From Mycobacterium sp. (GTDB lineage: Bacteria; Actinomycetota; Actinomycetes; Mycobacteriales; Mycobacteriaceae): 49,513 bases of DNA. The translations under genes were made by a program, and so were the position numbers. Positions 8,134 through 18,081 of the stretch are shown here, piece by piece (the stretch's first letter is position 1; each line of letters starts with the position of its first letter). Under the pieces are notes generated by a model. It saw nothing but the letters and a program-made list of their open reading frames with translations, was not told where the DNA came from and made no database searches. Where the stretch lies: positions 1 through 49,513 of the forward strand of contig JAOPWC010000119.1 in the NCBI GenBank assembly GCA_025965895.1, read 5' to 3'.

Positions 8134-8163
8134 ACCGGCGACGGTACCGTTAATGTGCGCTGC
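8134..8163. promoter_or_regulatory. Divergent promoter pair for the amidotransferase and acid phosphatase genes
   Basis: The 30 bp between the two ATG codons hold a minus-strand -10 hexamer TACCGT (8146-8141), 7 nt before the ATG at 8133, and a plus-strand hexamer TAATGT (8151-8156), 7 nt before the ATG at 8164. Both fit leaderless initiation in mycobacteria. Because the hexamers are 4 bp apart, RNA polymerase probably cannot occupy both at once. Confidence 0.55.
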
Positions 8164-8874
8164 ATGTTCGCGCGAAACGGCGTCGCCGCAGCCTTCAGCA
8201 CTCTGGTTCTGCTCATCGGATCCGCGGCCGTAGCGGTCGCCGACCCGGTCGAGGACACCACCGGCGAGCCCTCCAACGTCGGGGACGCCAAGACCGCGGC
8301 CATCGAGTATCACGACAGCGGCGCCTACGACGCCGGCATGGCCGAGGTCTCGGCCCAGGCGATGAACTGGATCGCCACCCAGGCGCCGGTGACCAACCGG
8401 CCCGCCGTGGTATTCGACATCGACGAGACGGCTCTTTCTAACTGGGAGGTCATCGGGGCCAACGACTTCGGCCGTTTCATCAACGGGCCGTGCAACCTGC
8501 CGAACGCATGCGCGTGGCGGGCTTGGGACCTTACCGCGAAGTCGAAGGTGATCCAGCCGACGCTCGACACCTACAACATGGCGAAGGGTCTGGGCGCCGC
8601 GGTTTTCTTCATCAGCGGTCGCGACCAGGGACAGCGAGCGGCCACGGAGAAGAACCTGCGCGACATCGGCTACAGCGGTTGGACTCAACTCATCCTTGCG
8701 CCAGTCGGGGTGCAATACGCGTCGGCCGCCGATTTCAAGGCGCCACAGCGAGCCGCGATCGAAGGACAGGGGTACACGATCATCGCCAATATCGGCGACC
8801 AGCCCTCTGACCTTGCCGGCGGCCACGCCGAACAGACTTTCCTGCTGCCCGACCCGTTCTACCGCATACCCTGA
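8164..8874 (+). CDS. Secreted class B / HAD-type acid phosphatase
   Basis: 236 residues. A signal peptide (about 1-26, hydrophobic core FSTLVLLIGSAAVAVA) leads into a HAD-fold phosphatase with motif I FDIDET (84-89), where the first Asp would be the phosphorylated nucleophile, and a later ISGRDQ motif. The family (plant VSP / bacterial acid phosphatase, lipoprotein e(P4)-like) removes phosphate from nucleotides or sugar phosphates outside the membrane. No lipobox Cys is present, so the mature form is expected in the periplasm or medium. ATG 8164 is preferred over GTG 8155 because TAATGT sits exactly 7 nt upstream. Confidence 0.85.
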   Translation: MFARNGVAAAFSTLVLLIGSAAVAVADPVEDTTGEPSNVGDAKTAAIEYHDSGAYDAGMAEVSAQAMNWIATQAPVTNRPAVVFDIDETALSNWEVIGANDFGRFINGPCNLPNACAWRAWDLTAKSKVIQPTLDTYNMAKGLGAAVFFISGRDQGQRAATEKNLRDIGYSGWTQLILAPVGVQYASAADFKAPQRAAIEGQGYTIIANIGDQPSDLAGGHAEQTFLLPDPFYRIP

Positions 8875-8878
8875 AGGG

Positions 8879-10324
8879 GTGAGCAGCGTCCGGATCGGCA
8901 TCATCGGCTCGGGCTTCGGCGGGATGGCCGCGGCGATCGAGCTGAAGAAGGCCGGCCACCACGACATCGTGATGTTCGAAAAGTCCGGCGAAGTGGGCGG
9001 CGTCTGGCGCGACAATACCTACCCAGGTGCGGCCGTCGACGTGCCCTCGCCGTACTATTCCTTCTCCTACGAACCCAACCCTGTCTGGCCACACCGGTTT
9101 TCGCACCAGCCCGACATCCTCGGCTACCTCAAGCACGTCGCCGACGTGCACGACCTGCATCGGCATATCCGGTTTCATACCGAGGTCAAGGAGGCCGAGT
9201 TCGACGCCGACGCGCGCACCTGGCGGGTCCGGACCACCGACGGCGGCGAGTGCTACTTCGACGTCCTGGTGTCCGCCGTCGGATTGCTGACGCAGCCGGT
9301 ACGGCCAAGGATCGAGGGCCAGGCCACGTTCGCCGGTCCCGTATTTCACTCCGCCGAGTGGGACCACTCCGTGGACGTAGCCGGCAAGCGGGTCGGCATC
9401 ATCGGCACCGGTGCCAGCGCGATCCAGATCGTGCCCGCCATTCAGCCGACCGTCGAAGCCGTGACGGTGTTTCAGCGCACACCGCCTTATGTGTTGCCGC
9501 GGTTGGATATCCGCTACCGGCCAATCCACCATCGCGTGTTCCGCCGAGTACCGCTGCTGCAACGCCTGGAACGACTGTTGTGGTTCTTCGTTCACGAGTT
9601 CATGGCCGTCGCGTTGCTCTACGCTTCGCCTCTGGGTCGCCTGTTCACTGTATTGGCCCGACGGCAGTTGGAGCGCGCGGTTGGCGACCCTGCTTTGCGC
9701 GAGGAGCTGTGGCCGGATTATCCGATCGGATGTAAGCGGATTCTGGTATCGAGCGACTACTTCCCGGCGCTGACTAAGCCCAATGCCGAGGTAGTGACGG
9801 AGCCGATCACCGAGATCACGCCGACTGGGGTAAGCACAGCTGACGGCGCACGCCGCGCCCTCGACGTACTGGTGTACTGCACCGGGTTCAAGGCACACGA
9901 CTTCCTTCCGGGCCTCTCGATCCGAGGGATCGGCGGCACCGACCTACACCAGTACTGGTCTGAAGGAGCCCGGGCCTACCTCGGCATGACCGTGCCGAAT
10001 TTCCCCAATTTCCTGATCATCTACGGCCCCAACACGAACACCGGCACCGCGTCGGTCGTGTACATTCTCGAAACTCAGGCCCGATACCTGCGTCGGCTTG
10101 TGGACCACGTCGCCGCCACCGGCCAGCGCTACATGCCCTGCGCCGACGTCGCCGACGCCTTCGATGCACGCACTCAGCGCTCGCTGTCGAGGAGCGTCTG
10201 GTCGGCGTGCGCGTCCTGGTATCGCGACCCCAGCGGCCGCATCAGCACCAACTGGCCGTACCTGCCGTTCCTCTACCGCCGCCGGGCGAGATTCCGCGCG
10301 CGGGACTTCCAAGCGGTCGGGTAG
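8879..10324 (+). CDS. Flavin-containing / Baeyer-Villiger-type monooxygenase
   Basis: 481 residues from a GTG four bases after the phosphatase stop. The FAD Rossmann motif GSGFGG (10-15), the BVMO-like signature FAGPVFHSAEW (151-161) and a second NADPH-binding motif GTGAS (176-180) are all in place. These enzymes insert oxygen into ketones or oxidise soft nucleophiles using FAD and NADPH. Mycobacteria hold many paralogues, and the substrate cannot be read from sequence. It probably shares a transcript with the phosphatase; a TACCCT hexamer 6 nt before the GTG might add an internal start. Confidence 0.88.
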   Translation: MSSVRIGIIGSGFGGMAAAIELKKAGHHDIVMFEKSGEVGGVWRDNTYPGAAVDVPSPYYSFSYEPNPVWPHRFSHQPDILGYLKHVADVHDLHRHIRFHTEVKEAEFDADARTWRVRTTDGGECYFDVLVSAVGLLTQPVRPRIEGQATFAGPVFHSAEWDHSVDVAGKRVGIIGTGASAIQIVPAIQPTVEAVTVFQRTPPYVLPRLDIRYRPIHHRVFRRVPLLQRLERLLWFFVHEFMAVALLYASPLGRLFTVLARRQLERAVGDPALREELWPDYPIGCKRILVSSDYFPALTKPNAEVVTEPITEITPTGVSTADGARRALDVLVYCTGFKAHDFLPGLSIRGIGGTDLHQYWSEGARAYLGMTVPNFPNFLIIYGPNTNTGTASVVYILETQARYLRRLVDHVAATGQRYMPCADVADAFDARTQRSLSRSVWSACASWYRDPSGRISTNWPYLPFLYRRRARFRARDFQAVG

Positions 10325-10379
10325 TTACGCCCAGACAGGAGCGACTGATGCGATCCGGCCAAGATCACTGCCTGGAATG

Positions 10380-11330
10380 CTATTGGGGCGCAGCGGCGAT
10401 CGATAACGCGATGCCATCGAGGATGTCGTGCTCGCTGACGACGAGCTGATCGATGCCGGCCCGCCTGCCCAGCGCGTAGGCCAGTTCTTCCACGATGATC
10501 GCGCCTGCTCCGATCACGTCGACGCGACCTTCGTGCATCGGCCCCAGCGCCGCGCGCTGCTGCCGTGGCATCGCAATCAGCTGCTCGCACACCTCGAGCA
10601 GCTCGCTGAACCCGACCCTTGACAGATGGATGGCCGCCGGGTCATAGGCCGTCATCTTCTGCGCCAGCGCGGCCAGGGTCGTCATCGTTCCCGCGACGCC
10701 CACCCAGGTCCGTGCCCGGTCGACCGGCACGAGCCGCAACGCCTCCCCCAGCCGTTCCCGCACCAGTTCCCTGGCGGCGGCGATCTCGGTTGCCGTCGGC
10801 GGGTCGGAATGCAGGCAGCGCTCAGTCAACCGCACACAGCCGATGTCTGCCGAGAAGCTGGCGTCCACGTCGCCGGAGCCCAGCACCACTTCCGTCGACC
10901 CGCCGCCAAGGTCGACTACCACGAAAGGTGCGCCGGCCGAATCCAAATCGGCCACCGCGCCGCGAAACGACAGTTCGGCTTCCTCTTCGCCGGTGATCAC
11001 CTCGGCAACCGCGCCCGGCGCCGCCGCGGCGAGGACCTCCGTGGTCATCGCGAAAAACTCCTGCCGGTTGGCCGCGTCGCGACTCGCCGACGTCGCGACC
11101 ATGCGGACCTTCGAGACCTGGTAGCGCGACAGCAGTGTGGTGTAGTCCGCCAATGCGGATCGGGTGCGCGCCAACGCTTCTGGCAGGAACCTCCCCGTGG
11201 CGTCGACGCCTTGGCCGAGCCGCACGATCCGCATCTCCCGGTGCAGATCGTGCAGCCGACCGTCAGCCACGTCAGCGATCAGCAACCGGATCGAGTTGGT
11301 ACCACAGTCAATGGCCGCCACGCGTGTCAT
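10380..11330 (-). CDS. ppx2: Exopolyphosphatase / guanosine pentaphosphate phosphatase family
   Basis: 316 residues with an actin-like ASKHA fold: DCGTNS (8-13) is the phosphate-1 loop, DLGGGSTE (140-147) the phosphate-2 loop, and the TGEEEAEL stretch around 114-120 supplies the usual catalytic Glu. The family cleaves terminal phosphate from polyphosphate and may act on (p)ppGpp. ATG 11330 overlaps the upstream stop as ATGA and has GGGAG eight bases before it; an in-frame GTG at 11336 is less likely. It is the last gene of the eno-ftsB-DUF501-ppx2 run, the order known from Rv1023-Rv1026. Confidence 0.92.
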   Translation of the reverse strand: MTRVAAIDCGTNSIRLLIADVADGRLHDLHREMRIVRLGQGVDATGRFLPEALARTRSALADYTTLLSRYQVSKVRMVATSASRDAANRQEFFAMTTEVLAAAAPGAVAEVITGEEEAELSFRGAVADLDSAGAPFVVVDLGGGSTEVVLGSGDVDASFSADIGCVRLTERCLHSDPPTATEIAAARELVRERLGEALRLVPVDRARTWVGVAGTMTTLAALAQKMTAYDPAAIHLSRVGFSELLEVCEQLIAMPRQQRAALGPMHEGRVDVIGAGAIIVEELAYALGRRAGIDQLVVSEHDILDGIALSIAAAPQ

Positions 11331-11818
11331 GTCCACTGCTCCCGGACCAGGATTCCCGCCATCGGCGGTTCGGTGGCCAGCATCGCGAGCGCTTCATCAC
11401 CCAGCGGGTTCACACCCCTTCCCTTCGCCAGTGACTGGGCGATCAGCACGTGCAGACACTTGACCCGATCGGGCATGCCGCCGCCGGAGAACGTCGTCTG
11501 AAGCGGTTCGATAGCGTCGCGTTCCGCGAGATAAGACTCGTGTGCCCGGCGGTATGCGGCCGCCAGGTCGGAATCGGTTGTCAGGCGCGCGGTCATTTCC
11601 TTCATCAGCCCCGAGGATTCCAGCCGGCTCGCGGCGGCGACCAACACGGGGTGTGTCAGGTAGTACAGCGTGGGGAACGGGGTACCGTCTGCTAGCCGCG
11701 GCGCAGTCTTGACGACGCCCGGTTCGCCGTTCGGGCACCGGTAGGCGATCTCGAGGACTCCACGGGGCTCGCGGCCGAGCTGGTGCCGGACCGCCTCCAG
11801 GTCGTCGGGGTCAACCAC
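11327..11818 (-). CDS. DUF501 family protein (Rv1025-like)
   Basis: 163 residues, GTG start overlapping the end of ftsB by 8 nt and stop overlapping ppx2 by 4 nt, so translation of all three is probably coupled. The sequence matches the conserved actinobacterial DUF501 family: a CPNGEPGVVKTAP segment near the N-terminus, TLYYLTHP, and a C-terminal MPDRVKCLHVLIA helix. The conserved Cys and His residues could bind a metal but no activity is established. The fixed position between ftsB and ppx2 in mycobacteria is the main clue to its role. Confidence 0.9.
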   Translation of the reverse strand: MVDPDDLEAVRHQLGREPRGVLEIAYRCPNGEPGVVKTAPRLADGTPFPTLYYLTHPVLVAAASRLESSGLMKEMTARLTTDSDLAAAYRRAHESYLAERDAIEPLQTTFSGGGMPDRVKCLHVLIAQSLAKGRGVNPLGDEALAMLATEPPMAGILVREQWT

Positions 11819-12452
11819 CTGGCGGCGGACCAGATGGTGGTGGGTTGGGACCAGGGGGACCGGGCGGGATGTTATGGGGGGTGTCGGCGATGGTCCGCCA
11901 CAGCGACGTGTACCACGAATCGTGGCGGGTGGACTCCGGCGCCGACGTGCCGGGCTGCTGCTGCGTCGCCGCCGCGCCGGGCGGCAGCTGCACCTGATAA
12001 GGAATGTCGCCGGGCATCACGAAGCCCAGCCGCTCCCGCGCCTGGGCGGCGACGAAGACGGGGTCGGCGAGCTTGGCCTTCTGCTGCTCCAGGTCGGTGA
12101 TCTGTGCGCGCAGCGCCGCTTCCGTCGCCGCCAGTTGCCTCACCTCGGTCCGCTGCGCGAAGTAGGTGCGCACCGGCCCTGCGATGGTCAGTGTCAGGAC
12201 GCATACCACCGCGGCCAGGATTGCCGCGCGCCGTGCCGTATACCCCAGTCGCTGCTCCGAGTGGTGCTCGGCCGCCGCGGCGATCGACTCGCTAATCGAT
12301 TCCGTGACAGGTTCCGGCTGCGCGCGCTGCTCGGACGGGCGGGGTTCACGGCGTTGCGAGACGCGGGGCCGGCCACGGCCCGAATCGCCGGCCTTGCCGG
12401 GCCGTGAGGCCGGCGACCGCCGTTTCGATTCGGGCCGTTTGCCTTCGGACAC
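11811..12452 (-). CDS. ftsB: Cell division protein FtsB (DivIC family)
   Basis: 213 residues: a basic, proline-rich cytoplasmic N-terminus (1-72), one membrane segment (about 76-91), then a coiled coil (about 98-130, ending LEQQKAKLAD) and ARERLGFVMPGD (138-149), the hallmark of FtsB/DivIC. It joins FtsQ and FtsL at the septum. The actinobacterial form is longer than the roughly 100-residue E. coli protein because of the N-terminal extension and a Pro/Gly-rich C-terminal tail. Its ATG lies 3 nt after the eno stop, so it is co-transcribed with enolase. Confidence 0.92.
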   Translation of the reverse strand: MSEGKRPESKRRSPASRPGKAGDSGRGRPRVSQRREPRPSEQRAQPEPVTESISESIAAAAEHHSEQRLGYTARRAAILAAVVCVLTLTIAGPVRTYFAQRTEVRQLAATEAALRAQITDLEQQKAKLADPVFVAAQARERLGFVMPGDIPYQVQLPPGAAATQQQPGTSAPESTRHDSWYTSLWRTIADTPHNIPPGPPGPNPPPSGPPPGG

Positions 12453-12455
12453 CTG

Positions 12456-13757
<1,302 letters not shown>

Positions 13758-13814
13758 CTAGTCGTCGGTTGGCAGAACGCACTCAGCCTAGAGGTAGCAC
13801 CGCGGTCCGGTGAG

Positions 13815-14546
13815 TTACAACGGGTGGCCCGCGGCGTAGGCGGTCGCCCAGTCGCGGACCGTTTTGGCGTATGTCTCCGACAGGTTGTAGGCCTGCAGCG
13901 CGTTCATCCACCCGCGCGGCTTGGCCAGGTCCTTGCCCGTCCAACACAGATAGCCCGCGGCCGAGAGCGCGGCGTCGTCGAAGTTGTCGGGGCTGATCAC
14001 GCCGTCGTTGTTGGCGTCCACGCCGTAGAGCCGCCAGGTTGCCGGGATGAACTGCATAGGACCCATCGCCCTGGCGTAGACCGGGTCGCGGTCGAGGCGG
14101 CCGCCGCCGCCATCGATGATCTCCATGTTCCCGTTGGTCCCGTCGAGCCGCACGCCGCGGATCGGCGGGCTGACATCGCCGTTCGGCGCGATCGTCGCAC
14201 CCCTGTAGGTGCCATTGTGGCTCTCGACCATCCCGATGCCGGCCAGCGTGGTCCACGAGAGGTGGCATTTCGGGTTCTCCACCTCGGCGACCTTCGCGGC
14301 GTAGGCGTACGCCTCCAAAGCCTCGACCGGCATGTTCAGCGCCGGGGCGCGTTCCACCGCCCAGGTGTGCAACTGGTCGGCCGGCCTCCCGCGTGCGTGC
14401 GTGTTGACATCCGGGACGGACTCACCGGCTGGGGGCGGGACGCCTTCCGGAATCGGCGTGCCGAGTTGCCACGAGCAACCGGACGCCATCAACACCGCGG
14501 TCGCGCCGACAACGGCGACTACCCGCAGCCAACGTAACGGCGACAC
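13815..14546 (-). CDS. lpqU: Lipoprotein LpqU, putative lytic transglycosylase
   Basis: 243 residues with a signal peptide ending at Cys24 (MASGC). The -3 position is Ala instead of the usual Leu/Val, a slightly weak lipobox. The mature part has the SLT-fold signature of goose-type/MltB-like transglycosylases: GIGMVESHNG with its Glu, AMGPMQFIPATW, and a calcium-loop-like VDANNDGVIS. It is expected to cut peptidoglycan glycan strands from the outer face of the membrane. The GTG start has an AAGGAGGGCG ribosome site. The efe operon diverges from it across a 163-bp gap carrying two IdeR-like boxes. Confidence 0.9.
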   Translation of the reverse strand: MSPLRWLRVVAVVGATAVLMASGCSWQLGTPIPEGVPPPAGESVPDVNTHARGRPADQLHTWAVERAPALNMPVEALEAYAYAAKVAEVENPKCHLSWTTLAGIGMVESHNGTYRGATIAPNGDVSPPIRGVRLDGTNGNMEIIDGGGGRLDRDPVYARAMGPMQFIPATWRLYGVDANNDGVISPDNFDDAALSAAGYLCWTGKDLAKPRGWMNALQAYNLSETYAKTVRDWATAYAAGHPL

Positions 14547-14656
14547 CGCCCTCCTTAACCAGTGCGGCCCTCCTCACCAATAAGGCCTCATCAACCGATT
14601 CGGTCGGACCATCGTCCCATGCGATCCGAGGTATACCGTCAACCCGATCGGATTGA

Positions 14657-14675
14657 TAAGGTGAGCCACACCTGA
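14657..14675 (+). promoter_or_regulatory. IdeR-like iron box 1 upstream of efeU
   Basis: TAAGGTGAGCCACACCTGA matches 13 of 19 positions of the mycobacterial IdeR consensus (TTAGGTTAGGCTAACCTAA) by my own count, including the conserved AGGT and ACCT half-sites. It lies 35 bp before the efeU ATG. IdeR with iron would repress the iron-uptake operon here; this is inferred from the site and the genes. Confidence 0.6.
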
Positions 14676-14676
14676 C

Positions 14677-14695
14677 TTTGGTAAGCCAAACCTGA
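14677..14695 (+). promoter_or_regulatory. IdeR-like iron box 2 upstream of efeU
   Basis: TTTGGTAAGCCAAACCTGA matches 14 of 19 IdeR consensus positions by my count and starts 20 bp after box 1, so the two boxes lie on nearly the same helix face (about two turns). It ends 14 bp before the efeU ATG. Paired boxes are typical for tight iron repression. Confidence 0.6.
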
Positions 14696-14709
14696 ACTAA
14701 GGACTGGTC

Positions 14710-15618
14710 ATGTCTTCTGGAGCCGACATCGCGGTAAGCCTGCACGCCGCAGCCCCCAACATTTCGTCTCAACTGCTGGGGAGCGGGCTGATCGGCGTTC
14801 GGGAAGGTCTCGAGTGCGGCATCGTCGTGATGATCCTGGTCGCATTCCTGGTGAAGTCGGATCGACGCGACGCGCTCAAGTGGGTGTGGCTCGGGGTTGG
14901 CGCCGCGATCGTGATGACGCTGGTGGCGTTCCTTGTGATCGAGTACAGCGCCTACACGATCACCGGGTTGGCCGCGGAAGCGATCGCCGGCATCGCCTCC
15001 CTGGTCGCTGTCACGATCGTCACCACAATGGTGCTGTGGATGAAGAAGGCGGCCGCGGGTCTGTCCGGCGAACTGCGCAGCGAAATGGCTACCGCGCTGG
15101 ACACCGGGGTGCTCGCCGTGCTGCTGCTGGCCTTCCTCGCCGTCGGCCGTGAGGGCATCGAAACGGCGCTGTTCATGGTCGGCTACGCCGAAGCCGAAAC
15201 TGCCTGGCCGCTAGTCGGGTTGCTGATTGGCGTGCTGCTCGCGGGGGCGGTCGTCTACGGCATGTATGCCGGCGCAGTGCGCATCAATTTGAGCAAGTTC
15301 TTCACGTACACGGGCATCTTCGTGATCATCGTCGCCGCAGGCATCCTCTCCTACGGCATGGGCGCCTTGCAGACTGTCGGCTGGCTGCCCGGTCTCGGCG
15401 CACGCGCCTTCGACATATCGTCGTGGATGAACTGGTCGGCCTGGTACGGCGAAATCATTCGGGGCGTCTTCAACATCACGCCCACCCCGACAGTCCTTCA
15501 ACTGGTCGTGTGGCTGGCCTACCTCGTCGGGGTGCTGACGCTGTTCGTGCGTCCCATCAAGACCCGGACCGCACCCCGACCCGCGTCCACCTCCACACTC
15601 CTAAGGTCAACCACGTGA
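14710..15618 (+). CDS. efeU: Ferrous/ferric iron permease EfeU (FTR1 family)
   Basis: 302 residues, mostly membrane helices. Two REXXE iron-passage motifs are present, REGLE (31-35) and REGIE (147-151), as required for FTR1/EfeU transport. It moves iron across the inner membrane, fed by EfeO and EfeB. An AAGGA ribosome site precedes the ATG. The stop overlaps the efeO GTG as GTGA, so translation is coupled. Two IdeR-like boxes lie immediately upstream. The M. tuberculosis order I know has no efe genes between lpqU and mazG, so this operon is an insertion relative to it. Confidence 0.95.
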   Translation: MSSGADIAVSLHAAAPNISSQLLGSGLIGVREGLECGIVVMILVAFLVKSDRRDALKWVWLGVGAAIVMTLVAFLVIEYSAYTITGLAAEAIAGIASLVAVTIVTTMVLWMKKAAAGLSGELRSEMATALDTGVLAVLLLAFLAVGREGIETALFMVGYAEAETAWPLVGLLIGVLLAGAVVYGMYAGAVRINLSKFFTYTGIFVIIVAAGILSYGMGALQTVGWLPGLGARAFDISSWMNWSAWYGEIIRGVFNITPTPTVLQLVVWLAYLVGVLTLFVRPIKTRTAPRPASTSTLLRSTT

Positions 15619-16778
15619 ACCTGATTGCTGCGTCGGCCGTCAATGCCGGTATCACTGCCTTCGCCGCGGTTCTGGCCGGAGTCGGGCTGGCCGGCTGCAC
15701 CGCCAAGGAGTCAGGCTCGAAAAACGATTCGGCGGATGAGTCGCAGATCACCGTGAGCGCGTCCGACACCAGCTGCGAGCTGTCGGGCGCGCAGGCCGCG
15801 ACCGGGCCAAGCACATTCGTGGTCACCAACAACGGCACGAAAGTCACCGAGTTCTACGTCTACGGCGCGGGCGACCGAGTGATGGGCGAGGTGGAGAACA
15901 TCTCCCCCGGGCTGCAACGCCGGCTCGTCGTGCACCTGACGGAGCCGGGAATCTACCAGACCGCCTGCAAGCCCGGGATGGTCGGTGACGGAATCCGGAC
16001 GCCCTTCAACGTCACCGGCGTCGCCGTCCAGGTGGACCCACACTTTCAGAAGGCCGCCGACGATTACAAGAAGTACATCGTCGGACAGACCGATGCGCTC
16101 CTGACCGCGACCGACGCATTCGTCGCCGCGATCAAGGCAGGCGACGTCGCGTCGGCGAAAACCCAATACCCCACCAGCAGAACATATTACGAGTGCATCG
16201 AACCGGTCGCCGAATCCTTTCCTGACAACCTCGACCCGCGCATCGACCTGCGTGAGGTCGACCTTCAGCCGGGCCAGAAGTGGACCGGCTTCCACCGACT
16301 GGAGAAAGACCTGTGGGTGAAGGGTCCGCAGCCGGACACGAACGCGATTGCCGATCAGCTCGCGGCCGATGTCAAGGAACTCAACCAGCGGGTCAAGGCT
16401 TCCAACTACACGATCGATTCAACCCAGGTGGCGAGCGGGGCGCAGAGCCTGCTCGACGAGGTCTCCCGCAAAAAGATCAGCGGCGAGGAGGACATCTTCA
16501 GCCACACCGACCTATGGGACTTCCAGGCCAACGTAACGGGATCGCAGGCCGCTGTGGCATCCGTGCGCTCGATCCTCGACCAGCGCGATGCCGAGCTCGG
16601 CAAGCGCGTCGACGAGCGGTTCGCCGACGTCGAGAAGCTGCTGGACACGTACCGCAAGGGGGACGGCTTCGTGTCCTATGACGCAGTGACCGAGCCCCAG
16701 CGGCAAGACCTTTCGCGCGCCATAGACGCACTGTCCAAAGAAGTCAGCCAGGTACAAGGTGTCATCGCCCCGCAGTAA
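15615..16778 (+). CDS. efeO: Iron uptake lipoprotein EfeO (cupredoxin + M75 domain)
   Basis: 387 residues from GTG 15615, which overlaps the efeU stop. A signal sequence ends in the lipobox LAGC (Cys28). An N-terminal cupredoxin-like domain follows (about 45-135), then the imelysin-like M75 domain with the metal motif HRLEKDLW (227-234), matching HxxEKxLW of EfeO. The protein is thought to bind iron on the outer face and pass it to EfeU. The stop overlaps the start of efeB by 20 nt. An in-frame start 192 nt upstream lies within efeU and is rejected. Confidence 0.94.
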   Translation: MNLIAASAVNAGITAFAAVLAGVGLAGCTAKESGSKNDSADESQITVSASDTSCELSGAQAATGPSTFVVTNNGTKVTEFYVYGAGDRVMGEVENISPGLQRRLVVHLTEPGIYQTACKPGMVGDGIRTPFNVTGVAVQVDPHFQKAADDYKKYIVGQTDALLTATDAFVAAIKAGDVASAKTQYPTSRTYYECIEPVAESFPDNLDPRIDLREVDLQPGQKWTGFHRLEKDLWVKGPQPDTNAIADQLAADVKELNQRVKASNYTIDSTQVASGAQSLLDEVSRKKISGEEDIFSHTDLWDFQANVTGSQAAVASVRSILDQRDAELGKRVDERFADVEKLLDTYRKGDGFVSYDAVTEPQRQDLSRAIDALSKEVSQVQGVIAPQ

Positions 16779-18081
16779 CCCATCCGGGGAACCGGCGCGC
16801 GATGGGCTCGCGCGCCCCGGCATCTCGCGTCGCAGGCTGTTCGGCGCCGCAGGGGTGACCGCGGCGGTGGTCGGCGCGGCCGGTGCGGGCGCGCTGGCCG
16901 GTCGGGCGTCCGCGACGGCTGAGATTCCGGGCGACATGCACCGCGCCGTGGCGTTCCGCGGCGACCGGCAGTCCGGAATCATCACTCCGGCGCAGGACCG
17001 GATGCATTTCTGTGCCTTCGACGTCACCACCGATTCGCGTGCCGACGTCATCGCGATGCTTCGCCAGTGGACGCGGATGGCCGAGCGGATGACGACCGGT
17101 GAGGAAGCCGTTGCCGACGGTGCGGTGGGCCTGAACCCGCACGCGCCTCCATCGGACACCGGCGAGGCACTGAACCTGGCGCCTTCGGCGTTGACGCTGA
17201 CCGTCGGGTTCGGTCCCTCCTTTTTCGCAAAGGACGGCAAGGATCGGTTTGGGATCGCCGACAACCGGCCAACGCCGTTGGCGGATCTGCCCAAGTTCGC
17301 CAACGAGACCATGGATCCCGGCAGCTGCGGCGGCGACATCTGCGTCCAGGCCTGCGCGAATGACCCGCAGGTAGCGGTGCATGCAATCCGCAACCTTGCC
17401 CGCGTCGCGTTCGGTGCGGCGGCGGTGCGTTGGTCGCAACTGGGCTTCGGCCGCACCTCCTCCACCACGCGTGCGCAGCAGACGCCGCGAAACCTGTTCG
17501 GATTCAAAGACGGCACGCGCAACATCAAGGCGGAGGACACCGACAAGCTGAACCGCCACGTCTGGGTGGCGCCCGGCGACGGACCCGAGTGGCTCACCGG
17601 GGGAACATATCTGGTCACGCGCCGTGTCCGGATGCGCGTCGAATCATGGGACCATACAGCGCTTTTGGAGCAGGAGCGGGTCATCGGCCGGCAGAAGGGC
17701 ACCGGAGCACCGAACGGGTACGGTGACGAGTTCGCCGAGCTCGATCTGGACAGCAAGGATGCCAGGGGCAAGCCGCTGATCGACGTCGACGCGCACGTGC
17801 GGCTGGCGTCGGCGGAGCGACTCGGCGGCATCGAGATTCTGCGGCGCGGCTACAACTTCACCGACGGGTCCGACGGCTTCGGCCATCTCGATGCCGGCCT
17901 GTTCTTCATCGCGTTCGTCCGCAACCCGATGACGCAGTTCGTGCCGATGCAGACACAGCTGGCGAGCAATGACGCGCTCAACGAATACATCACTCACACC
18001 GGCTCCGCGGTGTTCGCCTGCCCGCCCGGGGTTCGCGACGGCGACTCGTCGGCCTACTGGGGCTCGACGCTGTTCGGCTGA
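16759..18081 (+). CDS. efeB: Tat-exported DyP-type haem peroxidase EfeB
   Basis: 440 residues. SRRRLFG (23-29) followed by a hydrophobic run is a twin-arginine export signal, so the haem enzyme folds before export. The DyP signature GFKDGT (248-253) carries the catalytic Asp251. EfeB works with EfeU and EfeO, and is reported to oxidise ferrous iron or free iron from haem. GTG start within the end of efeO. The 3' end overlaps the 3' end of the converging mazG by 28 bp, so the two transcripts must overlap. Confidence 0.95.
   Translation: MSSPRSNPSGEPARDGLARPGISRRRLFGAAGVTAAVVGAAGAGALAGRASATAEIPGDMHRAVAFRGDRQSGIITPAQDRMHFCAFDVTTDSRADVIAMLRQWTRMAERMTTGEEAVADGAVGLNPHAPPSDTGEALNLAPSALTLTVGFGPSFFAKDGKDRFGIADNRPTPLADLPKFANETMDPGSCGGDICVQACANDPQVAVHAIRNLARVAFGAAAVRWSQLGFGRTSSTTRAQQTPRNLFGFKDGTRNIKAEDTDKLNRHVWVAPGDGPEWLTGGTYLVTRRVRMRVESWDHTALLEQERVIGRQKGTGAPNGYGDEFAELDLDSKDARGKPLIDVDAHVRLASAERLGGIEILRRGYNFTDGSDGFGHLDAGLFFIAFVRNPMTQFVPMQTQLASNDALNEYITHTGSAVFACPPGVRDGDSSAYWGSTLFG

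Noticed and set aside
8134..9015. Upstream extension of the amidotransferase frame and the 372-codon minus ORF at 8780-9898
   Set aside because: Both are antisense to the phosphatase and monooxygenase genes. The amidotransferase needs Cys at position 2, fixing the start at 8133.
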